Part shown: piece by piece, positions 46,714 to 56,808 of the stretch
Layout: each line of letters opens with the position of its first letter
Numbering within the stretch: position 1 is the first letter of the stretch
Origin: Atopobiaceae bacterium
GTDB lineage: Bacteria > Actinomycetota > Coriobacteriia > Coriobacteriales > Atopobiaceae
Assembly: GCA_030525685.1 (NCBI GenBank)
Contig: JAUNEG010000004.1
Span: 59,368-123,367, forward strand
Length of the DNA stretch: 64,000 nt
Reading direction: 5' to 3'
Notes under the pieces: generated by a model
What the model saw: the letters and a program-made list of their open reading frames with translations, nothing else
Told to the model about the DNA's origin: nothing
The model's database searches: none
Made by a program: the position numbers and the translations under genes

Positions 46714-46754
46714 GGGGCGCCCCGGCACGGCTCTTTCGCGTGCCGGGGCGCCCC
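46714..46754 (+). terminator. Large hairpin between dppA and dppB
   Basis: A perfect 16-bp stem (GGGGCGCCCCGGCACG and its complement) with a 9-nt loop. No T-run follows, so partial termination or 3'-end protection of the dppA message is likely. That would give more binding protein than permease. Confidence 0.65.
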
Positions 46755-46818
46755 ACGTCGTGGCGCGCGGCCCGGGCGGGTAGGGCGGCGCGCCCGAGCG
46801 ACAAGAAAGGAGCAGGCG

Positions 46819-47754
46819 GTGAGAAGCTTTCTCATCAAGAGGATTCTGCTGGCGATCGGCGTGGTCTTTGCCATCTCCGCCATCACGTTCTTCGTCCTGA
46901 ACATCGTGCCGGGCGACCCGGTGCGCATCATGGTGGGCGAGATGGCGGACGACGCGACGGTCGAGCGCATCCGCGAGCAGATGGGCCTCAACGACCCGGT
47001 CCACGTGCAGTATGTGCGCTGGCTCACCAACATGCTGCAGGGTGACTTCGACACCTCCTACACGCAGAGCAAGCCCGTGGTGACCCTCATGGGCCAGGCC
47101 TTCCTCACCACGGCTCGCCTCGCCGGCCTCGCCTACGTCTTCGCGCTCGTGCTCGGGCTCGTCATCGGCGTCGTCGCGGCCGTCAACCACGGCAAGTGGA
47201 CCGACCGTGCCCTCATGGCCCTCTCGATCCTGGGCATCTCCGCCCCGGTCTTCTGGGTGGCCGTGATCTTCCAGATCGTCTTCGCGCTCACGCTCAAGTG
47301 GTTCCCGCTCTCGGGCATCAAGACCTGGCAGGCCTTCGTACTGCCGGTGATCGCACTCGGCGTGCGCTACGCCGCCTCGATCGCCCGCGTCACGCGCACG
47401 AGCATGCTCGACGTCCTCTCGCAGGACTTCATGCGCACCGCCGAGGCCAAGGGCGTCCGCAAGTGGACGGTCATCATCGTCCACGGCCTGAGAAACGCGC
47501 TTATCCCCATCATCACGATCGCGGGAACGCAGCTCGGCGAGATCCTCACGGGCTCGATCCTCATCGAGTCGATCTTCATGATGCCGGGCATGGGCAAGCT
47601 CCTGCTCGACGCCATCAACTCCCGCGACCTGCCTCTCATCCAGGGCGGCGTCATGTACATCGCAATCATCTGCGTGGCCGTCTACCTCATCGTGGATATC
47701 CTCTACGCCGTCGTCGACCCGCGCATCCGACTGGGGAAGGAGGCGGCTGAGTAA
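46819..47754 (+). CDS. dppB: Peptide ABC transporter permease
   Basis: 311 residues from a GTG with AAAGGAGC upstream. Six membrane helices. N-terminal RSFLIKRILLAIGVVFAISA and VPGDPVRIMVG are hallmarks of DppB/OppB. The cytoplasmic EAA loop is RTAEAKGVRKWTVIIVHGLRNA. It overlaps dppC by one nucleotide (TAATG). Confidence 0.93.
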   Translation: MRSFLIKRILLAIGVVFAISAITFFVLNIVPGDPVRIMVGEMADDATVERIREQMGLNDPVHVQYVRWLTNMLQGDFDTSYTQSKPVVTLMGQAFLTTARLAGLAYVFALVLGLVIGVVAAVNHGKWTDRALMALSILGISAPVFWVAVIFQIVFALTLKWFPLSGIKTWQAFVLPVIALGVRYAASIARVTRTSMLDVLSQDFMRTAEAKGVRKWTVIIVHGLRNALIPIITIAGTQLGEILTGSILIESIFMMPGMGKLLLDAINSRDLPLIQGGVMYIAIICVAVYLIVDILYAVVDPRIRLGKEAAE

Positions 47755-48722
47755 TGGCTCTCCTCACGAGCGACAAGAACAGCCCCAAGGTCCAGAAGGC
47801 CATGGACGTCGCCGAACGCGCCTCCGAGGCCCGGGTCCCCACCGGCAGCCCCGAGAACGGCGGCCCCGCGAAGCGCCGCGCCTCGAGCTACTGGGCCGTG
47901 AGCTGGAACATCTTCAAGAAGAACAAGGTCGGCGTCTTCTGCCTCGGCGTCGTCGTCCTTCTCGCCCTCATCGCGATCCTGGCGCCCGTGCTCGCGCCCT
48001 ATGACCCGGACGCCCAGGAGCTTACCAACATGCTCCAGGCCCCCTCGGCCGCGCACCTCTTCGGCACGGACGAGTACGGCCGCGACATCCTCTCCCGCGT
48101 GCTCTACGGCTGCCGCGTCTCGCTCTCCGTGGGCGTGGTCTCGCAGGCCATCGCCCTTGTCATCGGGTTTCTCGCGGGCGTGTGCGCCGGCTACTTCGGC
48201 GGCAAGGTCGACGCGGTCATCTCCTTCGTGATCCAGGTCTTCTCGAGCTTCCCGTTCCTGCTCTTCGCCATCGTTGTCATGTACGCACTGGGCCCCGGCC
48301 TCGTGAACCTGTACGTGGCGCTGGGCCTTCTGGGCTGGGCATCCACGGCGCGCCTCGTGCGAGGCGACGTCATGCGCCTCAAGGGCTCCGAGTACATCCA
48401 GAGCTGCATCCTGTCCGGCGGCAAGAGCTGGCGCATCATCATGAAGCACCTGCTTCCCAACTGCGTCTCCACGCTGATCGTCACCACCACGCTCGGCATC
48501 CCCTCGGCCATCATGTCCGAGTCCTCGCTCTCCTTCCTCGGCCTCGGCGTCCAGCCGCCGATGTCGAGCTGGGGCCAGATGATCAACGCCGCCCAGCCTT
48601 ACATCCAGTCGAGCACGTACTACAGCGTCATCCCAGGCATCGCCATCATCATCACGGTCATGGCGTTCAACCTGCTCGGCGACGCGCTGCGCGACGCCCT
48701 CGACCCGAAGATGCGCTCCTAG
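47754..48722 (+). CDS. dppC: Peptide ABC transporter permease
   Basis: 322 residues. A cytoplasmic N-terminus of about 55 residues precedes NKVGVFCLGVVVLLALIA. AHLFGTDEYGRDILSRVLYG and SFLGLGVQPPMSSWGQMI are diagnostic of DppC/OppC. The EAA loop is near SEYIQSCILSGGKSWRIIMKH. It pairs with DppB to form the channel. The start codon overlaps the dppB stop. Confidence 0.93.
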   Translation: MALLTSDKNSPKVQKAMDVAERASEARVPTGSPENGGPAKRRASSYWAVSWNIFKKNKVGVFCLGVVVLLALIAILAPVLAPYDPDAQELTNMLQAPSAAHLFGTDEYGRDILSRVLYGCRVSLSVGVVSQAIALVIGFLAGVCAGYFGGKVDAVISFVIQVFSSFPFLLFAIVVMYALGPGLVNLYVALGLLGWASTARLVRGDVMRLKGSEYIQSCILSGGKSWRIIMKHLLPNCVSTLIVTTTLGIPSAIMSESSLSFLGLGVQPPMSSWGQMINAAQPYIQSSTYYSVIPGIAIIITVMAFNLLGDALRDALDPKMRS

Positions 48723-48734
48723 GAGGGAGGACCC

Positions 48735-49814
<1,080 letters not shown>

Positions 49815-49815
49815 C

Positions 49816-50883
49816 GTGGGCAGAAACGCCGATATGACCGACGTCGTGCTCAAGGTCGAGCACCTCACCAAGCGCTATCCCGTGAAGAAGGGCGTCTTCG
49901 GCAGGACCGGCGCCTACGTGCACGCGCTCGAGGACGCCTCCTTTGAGGTGCACCGCGGCGAGACCTTTGCCATCGTGGGCGAGTCCGGCTGCGGCAAGTC
50001 CACCACGGGCAAGTGCCTCCTGCGCCTGACCGAGCCCACCGAGGGCACGGTCACGCTCGACGGCGAGGACTTCACCGCGCTCAAGGGCGACGAGCTCACG
50101 CGCGCCCGCCAGAAGATGAAGCTCATCTTCCAGGACCCGTACTCCTCGCTCAACCCGCGCATGACGGTGGCCGACATCATCGCCGAGCCGATTGACATCG
50201 CCAAGACCTACAAGACGCGCGCCGAGCGCGACGCCCGCGTCGAGCAGATCATGAAGGCCGTGGGCCTGGACCTCGTGTACAAGTACCGCTACCCGCACGA
50301 GTTCTCCGGCGGCCAGCGCCAGCGCATCGGTATCGCGCGCGCGATCGTGCTCAAGCCCGAGGTCGTGGTCTGCGACGAGCCGGTCTCGGCGCTCGACGTC
50401 TCGGTCCAGGCGAAGGTCATCAACCTGCTGGAGGAGCTGCAGGAGGAGTTCGGCCTCTCCTACATCTTCATCAGCCACGACCTCTCGGTGGTCAAGCACA
50501 TCTCCGACACCGTGATGGTCATGTACCTCGGCCATACGATGGAGCTCGCCAGCAAGGAGGAGCTCTTCGACAACCCGCTGCACCCCTACACCAAGGCGCT
50601 GCTGGACGTCATCCCGCGCATCCGCCACGAGCGCATCCAGGACAAGAAGATCCTCGAGGGCGACGTCCCCAGCCCCACCAACCCGCCCCAGGGCTGCGTC
50701 TTCCACACGCGCTGCCCGCAGTGCATGAGGGTCTGCGGCGAGCGCGCGCCCGAGATGCACGAGGTCACGCCAGGGCACCGCTGCGCGTGCCACCTCTTTG
50801 ACGAGGGGCTCAGCGCCGAGGAGCGCCAGCCCGTCATGGCCGCCACCCTCGCCGAGGCGGAGGCGGGCCTCTCCGGCGCGTAA
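49816..50883 (+). CDS. dppF: Peptide ABC transporter ATPase
   Basis: 355 residues from a GTG 2 nt after dppD, with GGGGTGAG upstream; an inner ATG at 49834 lacks a ribosome site. Walker A GESGCGKST, Q-loop IFQDPYSSLNPRMT, signature FSGGQRQR, Walker B VVCDEPVSALD. The C-terminal CVFHTRCPQCMRVC again has a cysteine cluster. It pairs with DppD. Last gene of the dpp operon; inverted element L follows. Confidence 0.93.
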   Translation: MGRNADMTDVVLKVEHLTKRYPVKKGVFGRTGAYVHALEDASFEVHRGETFAIVGESGCGKSTTGKCLLRLTEPTEGTVTLDGEDFTALKGDELTRARQKMKLIFQDPYSSLNPRMTVADIIAEPIDIAKTYKTRAERDARVEQIMKAVGLDLVYKYRYPHEFSGGQRQRIGIARAIVLKPEVVVCDEPVSALDVSVQAKVINLLEELQEEFGLSYIFISHDLSVVKHISDTVMVMYLGHTMELASKEELFDNPLHPYTKALLDVIPRIRHERIQDKKILEGDVPSPTNPPQGCVFHTRCPQCMRVCGERAPEMHEVTPGHRCACHLFDEGLSAEERQPVMAATLAEAEAGLSGA

Positions 50884-50888
50884 TCATG

Positions 50889-51014
50889 ACAAAGGTGTCA
50901 GGGTCATCTGTCAGGTTCTGAGCGCTTAAGGTGGGTGACAGGTTTTGGACGGACGGGGCGTCCCTGAGGGCCTCATTCGTTCGAAACCTGTCACTCCTTG
51001 TGAGGGTCCTTTGT
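50889..51014. repeat. Nested inverted element L
   Basis: Inner arms GTGACAGGTTT (50935) and AAACCTGTCAC (ending 50994) are perfect. Outer pieces ACAAAGG and CCTTTGT, with AGGGTCA/TGAGGGT next to them, pair less precisely. The core resembles the ACAGGTT core of palindrome D. It fills the gap between dppF and pepT. Confidence 0.6.
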
Positions 51015-51057
51015 GGGAGAATCGCGTTCGAATGGACCATCGTCGATTGGAGTCCCC

Positions 51058-52308
51058 ATGTCCGACGTGCTTGACCGCTTCATCCGCTACTGCGAGGTGC
51101 CCTCGCAGTCCAACCCCCAGACGGCCGACCACGTGCCGTCGACCGAGTCCCAGTTCAAGATCGCCGAGGTCGTGGCCGCGGACCTGCGCGCGCTCGGTGC
51201 CGAGGACGTGACCGTTGACGAGCACGCCTACGTGACGGCCCACTGGCCCGCGAGCGCCGGCGCCGAGGACCAGCCCACGCTCGGCCTCTGCTGCCATCTG
51301 GACACCGCCTGGCAGTCCTGGGGCGACCCGGTGCGCCCGCGCGTCGTGCGCTACGAGGGCGGCGAGCTCGCCCTGGGCACCGGCCGCGACGGCCGCCCCG
51401 TCACGCTCTCGCCGGCGATGAACCCCGAGCTCGAGTTCATGGCGGGCCAGGAGCTCGTGGTCACGGACGGCACGTCGCTGCTCGGCGGGGACGACAAGGC
51501 CGGCATGGCCGAGTGCGTGGCCCTTCTCGCCCGCCTGAAGGCGGACCCGACGCTCCCGCACCCGCGCCTTGCGCTCGCCTTCGTTCCGGACGAGGAGATC
51601 GGCCACGGCGCGGCCCTGCTGGACCTCGAGCGCTTTGGCGCGGCGTACGGCTACACCATCGACGGCGGCCCCTTCGGCGAGTTCTGCTACGAGACCTTCA
51701 ACGCCGTGGAGGCCTTCGTCCGCGCGCACGGCGTCTCCGTCCACACCGGCACCGCCAAGGGCAAGATGATCAACGCCTCCGAGGCGCTCGTCCGCTTCCA
51801 CCAGCTCCTTCCCGCCGCCGAGCGCCCGGAGTTCACCGAGGGCTACGACGGCTTCTTCTACCTGGAGCGCATCGAGGGCTCCTGCGAGGAGGCCTCCTCG
51901 GACTACATCATCCGCGACCACGACTGGGCGCAGGTGGAGTGCCGCGAGAAGATCATGCGCGACGCGGTGGCCCTCATGAACGCGCAGATGGGCGCCGACG
52001 CCATCTCCGTGGAGTTCAAGGACCAGTACCGCAACCTCGCCGAGGTCATCTGCCGCCCGGAGTACGCCCACCTCATCGAGAACGCGCGCGCGGCGTACGC
52101 GGCGGCGGGGCAGGAGATGTTCTGCGTCCCCATGCGCGGTGGCACCGACGGCTCGCAGCTCTCCTTCCGCGGCTTCCCGTGCGCCAACCTCTCCGCCGGC
52201 TACTACAACGCCCATGGCGTGCGCGAGTTCGTCCCGGTGCGCGAGCTGGAGCGCATGGTCGACGTGCTGCAGGAGCTCGTGGCGCTCTATGCACGCCCGC
52301 AGGCGTAG
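51058..52308 (+). CDS. pepT: Peptidase T (tripeptide aminopeptidase)
   Basis: 416 residues. M20B metal-site motifs in order: CCHLDTAW near residue 80, LLGGDDKAGMAE near 145, FVPDEEIGHGA near 180, DGGPFGEF near 205 and MRGGTDGSQLSFRG near 360. PepT removes the N-terminal residue from tripeptides with two zinc ions in the cytosol. Its place between the dpp operon and an M42 peptidase gene suggests it degrades imported peptides. The ATG follows GGAG. Confidence 0.93.
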   Translation: MSDVLDRFIRYCEVPSQSNPQTADHVPSTESQFKIAEVVAADLRALGAEDVTVDEHAYVTAHWPASAGAEDQPTLGLCCHLDTAWQSWGDPVRPRVVRYEGGELALGTGRDGRPVTLSPAMNPELEFMAGQELVVTDGTSLLGGDDKAGMAECVALLARLKADPTLPHPRLALAFVPDEEIGHGAALLDLERFGAAYGYTIDGGPFGEFCYETFNAVEAFVRAHGVSVHTGTAKGKMINASEALVRFHQLLPAAERPEFTEGYDGFFYLERIEGSCEEASSDYIIRDHDWAQVECREKIMRDAVALMNAQMGADAISVEFKDQYRNLAEVICRPEYAHLIENARAAYAAAGQEMFCVPMRGGTDGSQLSFRGFPCANLSAGYYNAHGVREFVPVRELERMVDVLQELVALYARPQA

Positions 52309-52330
52309 AGTAGCCCGGCGAGAAGAACCT

Positions 52331-52348
52331 GGCGGGCGCGTGCCCGCC
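52331..52348 (+). terminator. Hairpin between pepT and the M42 peptidase gene
   Basis: GGCGGGC/GCCCGCC with a 4-nt GCGT loop, directly before the ribosome site of the next gene. The absence of a T-run suggests partial termination or message protection. Confidence 0.45.
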
Positions 52349-52365
52349 ACGACGAAGGAGGACCC

Positions 52366-53421
52366 TTGAGCTACGAGATCGACCCCCAGTACCTGACCGA
52401 CACCCTCCACGAGTGCGTTGAGGTGGAGAGCCCCGTGGGCTACTACCCCGAGGTCCACGCCTGGCTGCGCGAGACCCTCGCCGAGATGGGCTACGAGATG
52501 ACCGTCGACAACAAGGCCACGGCCTACGTGCGCGTGCCTGGCAAGAGTGCCGAGAAGGCCGTGTGCCTGGGCGCCCACCTCGACACCATCGGCCTCGTGG
52601 TGCGCGGCTTCAACGACGACGGCACCCTGCGCGTCCGCCAGCTCGGCGGCATCAACTACGCGAGCATCGAGGGCGAGACCTGCCTCGTCCACTGCCGCGA
52701 CGGCCGCACGGTGGCCGGCCAGGTCATCTGCAACCACCACTCCGTCCACGTGTGGGCCGAGGCCAAGACCGACGCGCGCACCGAGGACACCATGTCCGTG
52801 AGCCTCATCGCCGACGTCAAGAGCCCAGAGGACGTCCGCGCGCTCGGCGTGACCGAGGGCGCCATGATTGGCATCGACCCGCACTTCGAGGCCTTCGACA
52901 ACGGCTACATCGTGAGCCGCCACATCGACGACAAGGGCAGCGTCGCCGTCCTTCTCGACGTCCTGCGCTGGCTCAAGGAGACCGGCGAGCAGCCCGCGTA
53001 CGACACGCTCTTCGCCTTCCCCATCTACGAGGAGATCGGCCACGGTGCGTCCTGGGTGCCGGCCGAGGTCTCCGAGTACGTGGCCGTGGACATCACGCTC
53101 ATCGGCCCCGACTACGCGCTCGCCGACGAACACTCCGTGGCTGTCATCTGCTCCGACGCCAAGGGTCCCTATGACTGGGACCTCACCAACACCCTGATCG
53201 CCTGTGCCGGCGCGGCCTGCACCGAGGGCCGCTGGTCCACGCAGGTCTGCTACCACTACTCCACGGACGCCAACGGCGCCTACACCCACAGCAACGACCT
53301 GCGCAGCGGCGCCTTCGGCATGGCGTGCCTCAACACCCACGGCCGCGAGCGCTGCCACGTGGACGCCCTCGTGGAGACCGAGCGCCTGGCGCGCGCCTAC
53401 GTGATGGGCGAGGGCCGCTAG
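52366..53421 (+). CDS. M42 family metallopeptidase
   Basis: 351 residues from a TTG with AAGGAGG upstream. Metal-site motifs of the M42 (glutamyl aminopeptidase/FrvX-like) family: LGAHLDTIGLVV, RHIDDKGSVAVLLD and IYEEIGHGA. The segment QLGGINYASIEGETCLVH and NHHSVHVW are typical. Such enzymes form large cytosolic aminopeptidase shells that trim short peptides. It follows pepT by 57 nt and probably belongs to the same peptide-use module. Confidence 0.9.
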   Translation: MSYEIDPQYLTDTLHECVEVESPVGYYPEVHAWLRETLAEMGYEMTVDNKATAYVRVPGKSAEKAVCLGAHLDTIGLVVRGFNDDGTLRVRQLGGINYASIEGETCLVHCRDGRTVAGQVICNHHSVHVWAEAKTDARTEDTMSVSLIADVKSPEDVRALGVTEGAMIGIDPHFEAFDNGYIVSRHIDDKGSVAVLLDVLRWLKETGEQPAYDTLFAFPIYEEIGHGASWVPAEVSEYVAVDITLIGPDYALADEHSVAVICSDAKGPYDWDLTNTLIACAGAACTEGRWSTQVCYHYSTDANGAYTHSNDLRSGAFGMACLNTHGRERCHVDALVETERLARAYVMGEGR

Positions 53422-53458
53422 GTCCTTCTCGCCGGGCCTGGGGCGGAGGGCCCTCTCC

Positions 53459-53512
53459 GGGTACGTACACTCCGTCCCCGGGTACGTACCCAAAGGGGGC
53501 GTGTACGTACCC
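53459..53512. repeat. Inverted array M (2+2 copies, 21-bp spacing)
   Basis: GGGTACGTAC units start at 53459 and 53480. Their inverted forms end at 53491 and 53512, all 21 bp apart, so the middle two merge into one palindrome (CCGGGTACGTACCC). Arms extend outward through CTCTCC/GGAAGG. Same family as B and K (GGGTATGTACAC). GTCCTTCTCGCC stands 26 bp upstream. Confidence 0.75.
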
Positions 53513-53598
53513 GGAAGGGGCGTGCCGCCTGCCGCCATGTGTAGCGACGCCCAAGAATGGGCATCAGCAAAGGGTTGATATGCGACCAAGGGGGAGAG

Positions 53599-54009
53599 AT
53601 GGCAGCAGGTGACTGGCAGCGCAAGCTCGCGGACTGGCTGAGGGGCCGGCAGGGGCCGGACGACCTCGCCGTCTTCTGCGTGAACCTGGCCATCGTGGTC
53701 CTGTTGGTGAACGCGTTCCTGCGCACGGGCTGGCTCGGCTGGGCGGCGCTCCTGCTCGTGGCGTACTCGATGTTCCGGATCCAGTCCAAAAACCTCGGCG
53801 CCCGCGCTCGTGAGAACGAGGCGTTCCTGAAGGCGCTCGGCCCCGCGCGCCCCTGGGTGCAGAACCCGCGCGCCGCCTGGGGCGAGCTGCGCGCCTACAA
53901 GCACGTTCGCTGCGGCTCGTGCCGCCAGAAGGTCCGCGTGCCGCGCGGCAAGGGCCGCCTGCGCGTGACGTGCCCCAGGTGCGGGACCAAGTTCGAGGTC
54001 CGCTCGTAG
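53599..54009 (+). CDS. Membrane protein with C-terminal zinc ribbon
   Basis: 136 residues, ATG after GGGGGAGAG. Amphipathic N-terminus (WQRKLADWLRGRQGPDD), two membrane helices at about residues 25-62, a cytoplasmic stretch with ARPWVQNPRAAWGELRAYK, and a C-terminal zinc ribbon CGSC...CPRCG near residues 105-128. Small proteins of this layout are common in Firmicutes and Actinobacteria; function unknown. It is preceded by array M. Confidence 0.75.
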   Translation: MAAGDWQRKLADWLRGRQGPDDLAVFCVNLAIVVLLVNAFLRTGWLGWAALLLVAYSMFRIQSKNLGARARENEAFLKALGPARPWVQNPRAAWGELRAYKHVRCGSCRQKVRVPRGKGRLRVTCPRCGTKFEVRS

Positions 54010-54101
54010 GTCCGCTCGGCGCCCCTAGCTCCGACCAGCGGTCGGCGCCAGCCTCGTAGTGCTATCGTCTTAATCGCATATCGACGACAGGGAGGCTCGC
54101 C

Positions 54102-55133
54102 ATGAGAGTTGACAGAAGGACGTTCCTGAAGATTGCCGGCGCCGGCTCGGCGTCGCTCGCGCTCGCCGCCTGCGGCACGACCGCCCAGGAGCCCGCCACC
54201 GAGGAGGAGCCCGCGGCCGACGCCGAACCCGTCGCCGTGCGCACCGCTGCCCTCAAGGGCCCGACCGCCATGGGCCTCGTGCGCTTCATGAGCGAGGTCG
54301 ACGCCGGCAACCTCGCGGACAACGACTACACCTTCGAGATCTACGCCGCCCCGGACGAGATCACGCCGCTCATCGCCAAGGAGGGCGTCGACATCGCCGC
54401 CGTGCCCGCCAACCTCGCGGCCACGCTCTACAACAAGACCGAGGGCGGCGTCCGCGTCATCGCGATCAACACGCTCGGCGTGCTCTACATCTGCGAGTTG
54501 GGCGACGCCGTCGGAAGCGTCGAGGACCTGCGCGGAAAGACGATCTACGCCTCCGGCAAGGGCTCCACGCCCGAGTACGGCCTCCAGTACGTCCTCGAGA
54601 AGAACGGCCTTGCCGTGGGCGAGGACGTGACCATCGAGTGGAAGAGCGAGCACGCCGAGTGCGTCCAGGCGCTCGCGACCGCCGAGGGCGAGGCCGTGGC
54701 GATGCTGCCGCAGCCCTTCGTGACCACCGCCCAGGCGCAGAACGACAAGATCCGCGTGGCGCTCGACCTCACCGAGGAGTGGAACCGCGTCCAGACCGGT
54801 GACGAGACGAGCTCCATGATCACCGGCGTCGCCGTCGTCCGCTCCGCCTTCGCCGACGAGAACCCCGCCGCCGTCGACGCGTTCCTGGCGCACTACGCCG
54901 AGTCCGTCGACTTCGTGAACGAGAACGTGGCCGACGCCGCGCAGCTCGTGGGCGACTACGACATCGTGCCGGCCCAGGTGGCCGAGAAGGCCCTGCCCGA
55001 GTGCAACATCGTCTGCGTGACCGGCGAGGACATGAAGGAGCAGCTCTCCGGCTACCTCGCGGTCCTCGCCGACCAGAACGCGGAGGCCGTGGGCGGCGCC
55101 GTTCCCGGCGACGACTTCTACTACGGCGCCTAG
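54102..55133 (+). CDS. NitT/TauT-type ABC binding lipoprotein
   Basis: 343 residues. The signal has RRTFLK (twin-arginine-like) and lipobox LAAC. The mature part fits the NMT1/ThiY/SsuA fold: ALKGPTAMGLVRFM, VDIAAVPANLAATLYNKTEGG, IYASGKGSTPEYGLQYVL and AMLPQPFVTTA. Substrates of the class include nitrate, sulfonates, thiamine precursors and others. No thi or ssu genes are adjacent, so the ligand is unknown. The permease and ATPase genes follow directly. Confidence 0.87.
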   Translation: MRVDRRTFLKIAGAGSASLALAACGTTAQEPATEEEPAADAEPVAVRTAALKGPTAMGLVRFMSEVDAGNLADNDYTFEIYAAPDEITPLIAKEGVDIAAVPANLAATLYNKTEGGVRVIAINTLGVLYICELGDAVGSVEDLRGKTIYASGKGSTPEYGLQYVLEKNGLAVGEDVTIEWKSEHAECVQALATAEGEAVAMLPQPFVTTAQAQNDKIRVALDLTEEWNRVQTGDETSSMITGVAVVRSAFADENPAAVDAFLAHYAESVDFVNENVADAAQLVGDYDIVPAQVAEKALPECNIVCVTGEDMKEQLSGYLAVLADQNAEAVGGAVPGDDFYYGA

Positions 55134-55135
55134 GC

Positions 55136-55927
55136 TTGGCGCGCGCGGGCGAGAGAGGCACCGAGAAGGACGGGCGGCTCCGGACGTGGGTCGTCCGTCT
55201 CGCCTGCGTCGCCTTCTGGCTCGTGGTCTGGGAGCTCGGCGCGCGGGCGATCGACGCGCGCATCATCCTCGTGGGCCCGCTCGAGGTGCTGGCCCGTCTC
55301 TCCGAGCTGGCGACGACCGGTGAGTTCTGGGCCTCGGTGGGCGTGTCGCTCGGGCGCATCGGCGTCGGGTTTCTCGCCGCGGTCGTCGCCGGGACGGCCC
55401 TCGCGGCGCTCGCGAGCCGCGCGACCGTGGTCCGCGAGCTGCTCGCCCCGGTGATGGGGGCCATGAAGGCCGTGCCGGTGGCGTCGTTCGTGATCCTCGT
55501 GCTGCTGTGGGTCTCGTCGAGCCACCTCTCGATGGTGATCGCGCTCGTCATGGCGCTGCCCGTCGTCTACGCCAACGTGCTCGAGGGCATCTCCCAGACC
55601 GACCCCGGCCTGCTCGAGATGTGCGACGTCTTCGGCGTGCGCGGCTGGGACCGCGTGCGCCTGGTCTACGCCTCCGAGGTGCTGCCGTACTTCCGCGTCG
55701 CGGTGACGCTCGCGCTCGGCCTCTCCTGGAAGGCGGGCATCGCGGCCGAGGTGATCGGCCTGCCGGACTTCACGATCGGCGAGCACCTCTACGACGCCAA
55801 GGTCTACCTGGACACGCCGGACCTCTTCGCCTGGACCGTTGCGATCGTGGTGGTGTCCGTCGCGCTGGAGGCGCTCGTCAAGCGCGTCATGGGACGTCTG
55901 ATGGGGCGATGGGAGGCACGGCCGTGA
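55136..55927 (+). CDS. NitT/TauT-type ABC permease
   Basis: 263 residues from a TTG 3 nt after the binding-protein gene, the only reasonable start before the first helix; its ribosome site is weak. Six membrane helices. The EAA loop is QTDPGLLEMCDVFGVRGWDR, and PVMGAMKAVPVASFVIL is typical of the SsuC/ThiX group. Its end overlaps the ATPase start (GTGA). Confidence 0.87.
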   Translation: MARAGERGTEKDGRLRTWVVRLACVAFWLVVWELGARAIDARIILVGPLEVLARLSELATTGEFWASVGVSLGRIGVGFLAAVVAGTALAALASRATVVRELLAPVMGAMKAVPVASFVILVLLWVSSSHLSMVIALVMALPVVYANVLEGISQTDPGLLEMCDVFGVRGWDRVRLVYASEVLPYFRVAVTLALGLSWKAGIAAEVIGLPDFTIGEHLYDAKVYLDTPDLFAWTVAIVVVSVALEALVKRVMGRLMGRWEARP

Positions 55928-56568
55928 GCGCAGGATCGCAGACGGGCGGCGACCTCGCGCTCGCCCTCCGGGATGTCGAGAAGGGCTACGGCGCCGTGCG
56001 CGTCCTCGAGGGCGCGAGCGCGAGCTTCGAGCCGCTTCGCCCGCACGTGATCATGGGGCCCTCCGGCGCGGGCAAGACCACGCTGCTGAGGCTGCTCGCC
56101 GGGCTCGAGCGGCCTGACGCGGGCGCGGTCGTGCGGGGAGCGGACGTGCGGCTGGGCATGACGTTCCAGGAGGACCGGCTCTGCGAGAACCTCACGGCCA
56201 CCGCGAACATCCGCCTGCCGCACGGGTATCTTCCCGACGAGCCGCTCGAGCGCTTCCTCGCGGAGGAGCGGGAGGCGATGGAGGCCTGCGGCCTGCCGAT
56301 CGACGCGCGGCCCGTGCGCGAGCTCTCGGGCGGGCAGCGCCGCCGAGTGGCGATCCTGCGCTGCGTGCTGGCCGACGCGAACACCCTGCTCTTCGACGAG
56401 CCGCTCAAGGGCATGGACGAGAAGACCGTCGACGCCGTCATGGCCTTCGTCGCTCCGCTCATAGCAGAGCGCACCGTCCTCTGGACCACCCACGACGAGC
56501 GCGACCTCGCCTTCTTCGGGGACCCCGTCCTCTGGCGCGTCGAGGGCGGCCACGTCTCGACCTGCTAG
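55924..56568 (+). CDS. NitT/TauT-type ABC ATPase, short form
   Basis: 214 residues from a GTG that overlaps the permease stop; GGGAGG lies 7 nt before it. Walker A GPSGAGKTT, Q-loop TFQEDRLCE, signature LSGGQRRR, Walker B LLFDEPLKGMD and H-loop TTHDERD. It is shorter than most SsuB/TauB proteins (about 250) because the C-terminal region is minimal. It completes the importer; inverted element N follows. Confidence 0.88.
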   Translation: MSAGSQTGGDLALALRDVEKGYGAVRVLEGASASFEPLRPHVIMGPSGAGKTTLLRLLAGLERPDAGAVVRGADVRLGMTFQEDRLCENLTATANIRLPHGYLPDEPLERFLAEEREAMEACGLPIDARPVRELSGGQRRRVAILRCVLADANTLLFDEPLKGMDEKTVDAVMAFVAPLIAERTVLWTTHDERDLAFFGDPVLWRVEGGHVSTC

Positions 56569-56575
56569 GCCCAGC

Positions 56576-56656
56576 GGGGCAACACACCCCATCTGCTCAG
56601 ACAGCTTCGGCGCAAAGAACGCGCCTGCAGAGCTCGCATCTGGGGTATGTTGCCCC
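56576..56656. repeat. Inverted element N before coaE
   Basis: GGGGCAACACACCCC (56576-56590) and GGGGTATGTTGCCCC (56642-56656) are 15-nt arms with one mismatch. The loop is 51 nt. It marks the right edge of the transporter block. Between 56657 and 56808 nothing else is recognised. Confidence 0.75.
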
Positions 56657-56808
56657 GCCACGAGCTCGAACGCGCATCGGCACACCCTCATCCGCGAGTT
56701 CTTCTCCGCATCCGAAGGTGCGGAGAAGCTGTTCGAGCGGGGAGGGTATGCCGGCGCGCGGCCGCCGCATGTGCGATGATGGGTCAACGGTCCAGGAAGG
56801 GGGTCGGG